A stretch of 64,000 bases of DNA from the NCBI RefSeq assembly GCF_025989125.1, contig NZ_JAPDNR010000001.1, positions 6,374,087-6,438,086 of the forward strand. The letters are read 5' to 3'. Origin of the DNA: Chitinophaga nivalis. Its GTDB lineage: Bacteria; Bacteroidota; Bacteroidia; Chitinophagales; Chitinophagaceae. Below, one piece after another: positions 59,884 through 64,000 of this stretch; position 1 is the first letter of the stretch, and every line of letters begins with the position of its first letter. Both the position numbers and the translations under genes were made by a program. The notes under the pieces were generated by a model. The model ran no database searches. It was given only the letters and a program-made list of their open reading frames with translations, and was not told the origin of the DNA.

Positions 59884-62800
59884 ATGAAATCATATCGCTT
59901 TATCATTATCATATTCCTTACCCTATTGTTAAGGTCTGCCTACTCACAGGTAAGCACACAACATAATTTTATCCATGTTACAACGGTACATAGCCAGGGT
60001 ATTACTAACAAGTCCCAGGTAGATGCCCTTCCACCGGAAAAATCGAATAAATCGGTCAGCTATTTTGATGGCCTTGGCAGACTACAACAGTCAACCGTTA
60101 TTCAAAACAGCCCTGGTAAAAAAGATATCATCGCCCCCCTTGAATATGATGTTTATGGAAGAGTGGTGAAGCAACGATTGCCCTATGCTGATCTCTCTGC
60201 AACGGCACCCGGTAGTTTCAGGGCTGGTACTTACGCCGACCAGGCTACCTTTTTCAGTCCGGCTAATAGTACCAACCCCGACGTGGTGAAAGATAATTTC
60301 CCCTTTGAACAACAGCAGCTTGAATTCTCCCCCCTCAACAGATCTGTGGAAAAAGGAGCCACCGGACAAACCTGGCAACCAGGTTCCGGGCATACCATCA
60401 AAACAGGTTATGCGGTAAATACGGCAGCAGATGCCGTGAAACGCTGGTCCATTGGCTACAATGCAGATGCCCTCCCCACTTCCGGCAACTACCAGGAAGG
60501 GGAACTATATAAAAATATCACCACAGACGAGCATGGGAAACAACTCATAGAATTTACAGATAAAGAAGGGAAGCTGATACTGCGTAAAATACAATGGGCC
60601 AATTCTCCCGTGAATCCCCACACCGATTACCTATGTACCTATTATGTGTATGATGATTTTAATAACCTCCGTTTTGTCATCCCTCCGAAAGCAGCAGCAG
60701 CCCTGTCTGGCACCTGGTCATTCAATGGCTTGGCTGATGTAGCAGCAGAATTATGTTTTAGCATGGAATACGATGAACGTGGACGGCTGATCCGGAAGAA
60801 AATACCGGGAGCTGGACTCCAGGAAATGGTGTATGATGTACGGGACCGGTTGGTATGTTCTCAGGATGGCAACCTGAAAGCCAAAGAACAATGGCTGACC
60901 AGGTTTTATGATAGCCAGAACCGGATTACCATGACCGCCCTTTACCAATCCAAGGCTACCCGGGCGGCTTTACAGGCCGATCTCAACACCACTCCTATCA
61001 CAGCTGCGATTGATTTCATCTTCCCGGGCATCGCCGACCTGGTTATCGCCACCTACAACCAGGAAGATAAATTTGAAGCCACCAACAGTGTGACTTTTGA
61101 AAATGGCTTTGACGCCGGCTCTCCAGCCACATTTACGGCAGACATCAACCCCACCCTTACGGCCGGTACTACCACCACCAATGCCACAGCCACACTGACA
61201 ATTGATCCAAAAGATCTCACCCCATTAACCTATACCTTTTATGATCATTATAATTATACCGGCGCCTTACCACTGGAACCGGCAGACCTGACCAAACTAC
61301 AGCCAGGTGCCAGCACCACTGCTGAAACAGTCACCACCTATAGCAGCATGACGCACGGCATGGTAACAGGTACCAAAAGACGTATCCTGGGTACTACCCA
61401 ATTTCTTACCAGCAGTATTTATTATGACGACAAAGGCCGGCAGATACAAACCGTATCGGACAATATCAACAACGGCAAAGATATGATCAGCTACCTGTAC
61501 GACTTTGAAGGCAAAATAATCAGCACCTACACACATCGCAAAAATCCACGCAGTAGTACCAGTCCGGATACACGGGTGCTGACCGTTTTCGGCTTTGATC
61601 ATGGTAGTCGCCCTATCAGCATCGCCCGGCAGGTAAACGATGCGGGCACCCTGAAAACGACGACACAACTGCGTTACAATGCCCTCGGGCAGCTACGTAC
61701 CAAAATACTGGGCAACCACCTCGATAGCCTGGTATTCGATTATAACATACGGGGCTGGCTGCTGGGCGCCAACCGGAATTATGTAAAAACAGCCGCCGGG
61801 AATTACTTTGGCTACGAGCTGGGATATGATCAGGCCACCTCCATCATCGCAGCTACCAACTATACCAAACCTCAGTTCAATGGTAATATCAGCGGCGCCG
61901 CATGGCGCAGTAAAGGGGATCCGGTAGCCCGGAAATACGACTTTACCTACGATAATATTAACCGGCTCACTGCGGCAGATTTTAATCAGCAAAATACCGG
62001 TACCACTGCCTGGAGTAAAACGCCCACAGATTTTTCCGTCAGCGGATTAACATATGACCAGAACGGAAATATACTATCCCTCCAGCAGAAAGGTCTAAAA
62101 GGCGCCGGCAGTCAAACGATTGACAGTCTCAAATACGGATACATCCCCAACAGCAATAAGCTGTTTTTTGTGACCGACCGGCGCAATGATCCGCAAAGTA
62201 CCCTCGGCGATTTTAAAGAAACAGCCAATAACGAAAGCCAGGACTATGCCTACGATCCCAATGGCAACCTAAAGTTTGATATGAATAAACAGCTGGCCAT
62301 TAATAACTATAATTACCTGAACCTGCCAGACAGTATCACCCTATTGAGTAAAGGCTACATTGAATACACCTATGATGCCACCGGGAATAAACTGCGCAAA
62401 AAGGTAACGGATGTTACCGGCGCGGGTAGCGTCACCATTACAGATTACCTGGAAGACTGTGTGTTTGTAAAAGATACCCTTCAATTCATCCAAACAGCCG
62501 AAGGGAGAATACGCCCGGTATATAAAACAGGGCAACCCCTCTCCTTCGTGTATGATTATTTTGAAACCGATCACCTGGGCAATGTACGACTGGTATTGAC
62601 CGAACAAACTGACTTTACCATGTATGCCGCCACCATGGAAACCAATCAGGCGGCCACAGAAAACCAGCTATTCAGCAATATCGAAGAAACCCGTGTGGAG
62701 AAGCCCGCAGGCTATCCACAGGACGAAACGACACCCGAAAATACGTCCGTTGCGCGACTCCAGGCAAAAGCAGGTGGCAAAAAGATCGGCCCCTCCCTCG

Positions 62801-64000
62801 TGCTGCGGGTAATGGCCGGTGATACGATACAAATAGGCGTCAAAGCATTTTATAAATCGCAAGACCCCGTACAGCAAAATGAGCCCATCCCCGCTGCAGT
62901 CATGCTCACAGATCTCATACAGACATTTGGAGGCGCTTCCGGAGAAAATACGCAGCATGGTGAAGCGCCATCCCTCAATAATACCCCCTTCACGCTCGAC
63001 TTTTACAACGATCAATATCAAACCTTAAAAGAAACAGCTACAGATCAACACCAACAGCACCAACCAAAGGCCTATTTAAATTTTGTATTGTTTGACGATC
63101 AGTTTAAATTAGTAGCATCCAATAGTGGTGTACGACAGGTAAAAGGAACCCCGGATGAATTACAGACGTTGGTGGTGGATAAGATGCCTATCTCAAAAAA
63201 TGGTTTCTTATATGTTTACACCAGCAATGAAGCACCACAGGATATCTACTTTGACAATCTTATTGTAGGCAGAGTTCCTAGCCCGGTACTCGAAGAGACG
63301 CATTACTATCCGTTTGGGCTGACGATGGCAGGGATTAGTTCGAATGCGTTGAAGGGTAAAAATTATCCGGAGAATCAATTTAAGTACAATGGGCAGGAAT
63401 TACAGCATAAGGAGTTCAAGGATGGTACAGGCCTGGAGATGTATGATTTTGGTGCCAGGATGTATGATCAGCAGATTGGGAGATGGCACAATATAGATCC
63501 GCTTAGTGATTCCTCCCGGAAATGGTCCCCATATAGTTATGCGCTGAATAATCCCCTAAAGTTCATTGATGAAAACGGTAAATTACCAGGGTTACCACCA
63601 GGTAGCTGGTTCCCGGGTACCTTCTCCGGAATGAAATCATTCCTGAAAGCAGCGCTGTATGCCACTGCCGCTACTGTGGCTGCTCCAATGAATGTTTATT
63701 CATACGCAGAGTATACTGGCAATGCCAGGGATCCGCAGGTAAAAGCAGCATATAGCTATAAGGGAAAAGAAGCCCTGGCAGAAACATTAATTAATGCCGC
63801 TATTGGATATGCGGGCAATGAGATTGTTGCCGGATTGAAAGGTGCCAGAAATCCTGTACTAGCTCCAACAAGAGTTAATCCATTTAGTGAAGGAATGGCT
63901 CCAAAAGCTAAAGGGGATCTAGGTGAAGCTTTAACAAAGGGGGTATTAGAAAAGCAATATCCGAATGCGGAAATTTTAGAACAGGTACAAATTAAAATGG
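59884..64000 (+). CDS. Secreted RHS-repeat protein with RHS core and variable C-terminal (toxin-like) region, partial
   Basis: At least 1372 residues; runs off the right edge with no frameshift or internal stop. Signal peptide (MKSYRFIIIIFLTLLLRSAYS), then a DUF6443-like N-terminal region (VSYFDGLGRLQQSTV, PLEYDVYGRVVKQRLPYAD), many YD repeats (YDERGRLIRKK, YNALGQLRTKILG, YDPNGNLKFD), and near residues 1141-1230 the conserved Bacteroidota RHS core (HYYPFGLTMAGIS, FKYNGQELQ, YDFGARMYDQQIGRWHNIDPL, YSYALNNPLKFIDENGK). After the core the sequence changes character: a hydrophobic stretch (ALYATAATVAAP), then GDLGEALTKGVLEKQYPNAEILEQVQIK, which resembles the start of a nuclease-type toxin domain. 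Family knowledge says RHS shells release such C-terminal toxins; an immunity gene would be expected just outside the window. Confidence 0.9.
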   Translation, partial: MKSYRFIIIIFLTLLLRSAYSQVSTQHNFIHVTTVHSQGITNKSQVDALPPEKSNKSVSYFDGLGRLQQSTVIQNSPGKKDIIAPLEYDVYGRVVKQRLPYADLSATAPGSFRAGTYADQATFFSPANSTNPDVVKDNFPFEQQQLEFSPLNRSVEKGATGQTWQPGSGHTIKTGYAVNTAADAVKRWSIGYNADALPTSGNYQEGELYKNITTDEHGKQLIEFTDKEGKLILRKIQWANSPVNPHTDYLCTYYVYDDFNNLRFVIPPKAAAALSGTWSFNGLADVAAELCFSMEYDERGRLIRKKIPGAGLQEMVYDVRDRLVCSQDGNLKAKEQWLTRFYDSQNRITMTALYQSKATRAALQADLNTTPITAAIDFIFPGIADLVIATYNQEDKFEATNSVTFENGFDAGSPATFTADINPTLTAGTTTTNATATLTIDPKDLTPLTYTFYDHYNYTGALPLEPADLTKLQPGASTTAETVTTYSSMTHGMVTGTKRRILGTTQFLTSSIYYDDKGRQIQTVSDNINNGKDMISYLYDFEGKIISTYTHRKNPRSSTSPDTRVLTVFGFDHGSRPISIARQVNDAGTLKTTTQLRYNALGQLRTKILGNHLDSLVFDYNIRGWLLGANRNYVKTAAGNYFGYELGYDQATSIIAATNYTKPQFNGNISGAAWRSKGDPVARKYDFTYDNINRLTAADFNQQNTGTTAWSKTPTDFSVSGLTYDQNGNILSLQQKGLKGAGSQTIDSLKYGYIPNSNKLFFVTDRRNDPQSTLGDFKETANNESQDYAYDPNGNLKFDMNKQLAINNYNYLNLPDSITLLSKGYIEYTYDATGNKLRKKVTDVTGAGSVTITDYLEDCVFVKDTLQFIQTAEGRIRPVYKTGQPLSFVYDYFETDHLGNVRLVLTEQTDFTMYAATMETNQAATENQLFSNIEETRVEKPAGYPQDETTPENTSVARLQAKAGGKKIGPSLVLRVMAGDTIQIGVKAFYKSQDPVQQNEPIPAAVMLTDLIQTFGGASGENTQHGEAPSLNNTPFTLDFYNDQYQTLKETATDQHQQHQPKAYLNFVLFDDQFKLVASNSGVRQVKGTPDELQTLVVDKMPISKNGFLYVYTSNEAPQDIYFDNLIVGRVPSPVLEETHYYPFGLTMAGISSNALKGKNYPENQFKYNGQELQHKEFKDGTGLEMYDFGARMYDQQIGRWHNIDPLSDSSRKWSPYSYALNNPLKFIDENGKLPGLPPGSWFPGTFSGMKSFLKAALYATAATVAAPMNVYSYAEYTGNARDPQVKAAYSYKGKEALAETLINAAIGYAGNEIVAGLKGARNPVLAPTRVNPFSEGMAPKAKGDLGEALTKGVLEKQYPNAEILEQVQIKM

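Noticed and set aside
59884..64000. Frameshift or pseudogene in the second RHS protein
   Set aside because: The frame was read through from 59884 to the edge and stays open with RHS motifs throughout.

Overview
The window is dominated by one giant leftward (minus-strand) operon that encodes a trans-acyltransferase type I polyketide synthase with one embedded non-ribosomal peptide module. About 53 kb of contiguous coding sequence is split over six proteins, read in the order F (53316-43459), E (43459-40142), D (40131-30337), C (30337-14429), B (14420-4467) and A (4455 to beyond the left edge). None of the 14 ketosynthases (KS) is followed by an acyltransferase domain; each is followed by the short linker that ends in a YPF motif or goes straight to the protein end, so malonyl units must be supplied by a separate enzyme not in this window. 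I see no ER, methyltransferase, thioesterase or beta-branching genes; the assembly line continues off the left edge.

Domain reading: F = KS-DH-KR-ACP*-ACP-KS-KR-ACP-KS0; E = DH-ACP-KS0-ACP; D = C-A-PCP-KS-(ACP-like)-KR-ACP-KS-DH*; C = KR-ACP-KS-DH-KR-ACP-KS-DH-KR-ACP*-ACP-KS-KR-ACP-KS0; B = DH-ACP-KS-KR-ACP-KS-KR-ACP-KS0; A = DH-ACP-ACP-KS-(ACP-like)-DH-... (0 = catalytic His of KS lost, * = key residue lost). Three protein boundaries (F/E, C/B, B/A) have the same design, a C-terminal non-elongating KS0 meeting an N-terminal dehydratase-like domain, i.e. dehydrating bimodules split over two polypeptides. The adenylation domain carries the ten pocket residues DAWTIAAVCK, the phenylalanine code. 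Read collinearly, the inferred product is a short unsaturated acyl group amide-linked to Phe, extended by two hydroxyl-bearing units, a conjugated triene and further hydroxy/ene units. I do not recognise the compound.

The assembly line appears to have grown by copying: a roughly 4.9 kb block (KS-KR-ACP-KS0) is shared nearly unchanged between F and C, one KS between B and A, and an ACP is tandemly duplicated inside A.

Right of the operon lies an AT-rich gap of about 1.35 kb, a small minus-strand FabZ-like hot-dog protein (54665-55090), a second non-coding gap, then two plus-strand secreted RHS/YD-repeat proteins (56071-59865 and 59884 to the right edge); the second has a complete RHS core and the beginning of a variable, probably toxic, C-terminus. 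The RHS family type (YPFGLTM core, DUF5977-like repeats, DUF6443-like N-terminus), weak ribosome-binding sites and moderate GC content point to a member of Bacteroidota, most likely a Chitinophaga-like organism; this is inference from family distribution, not from a marker gene.
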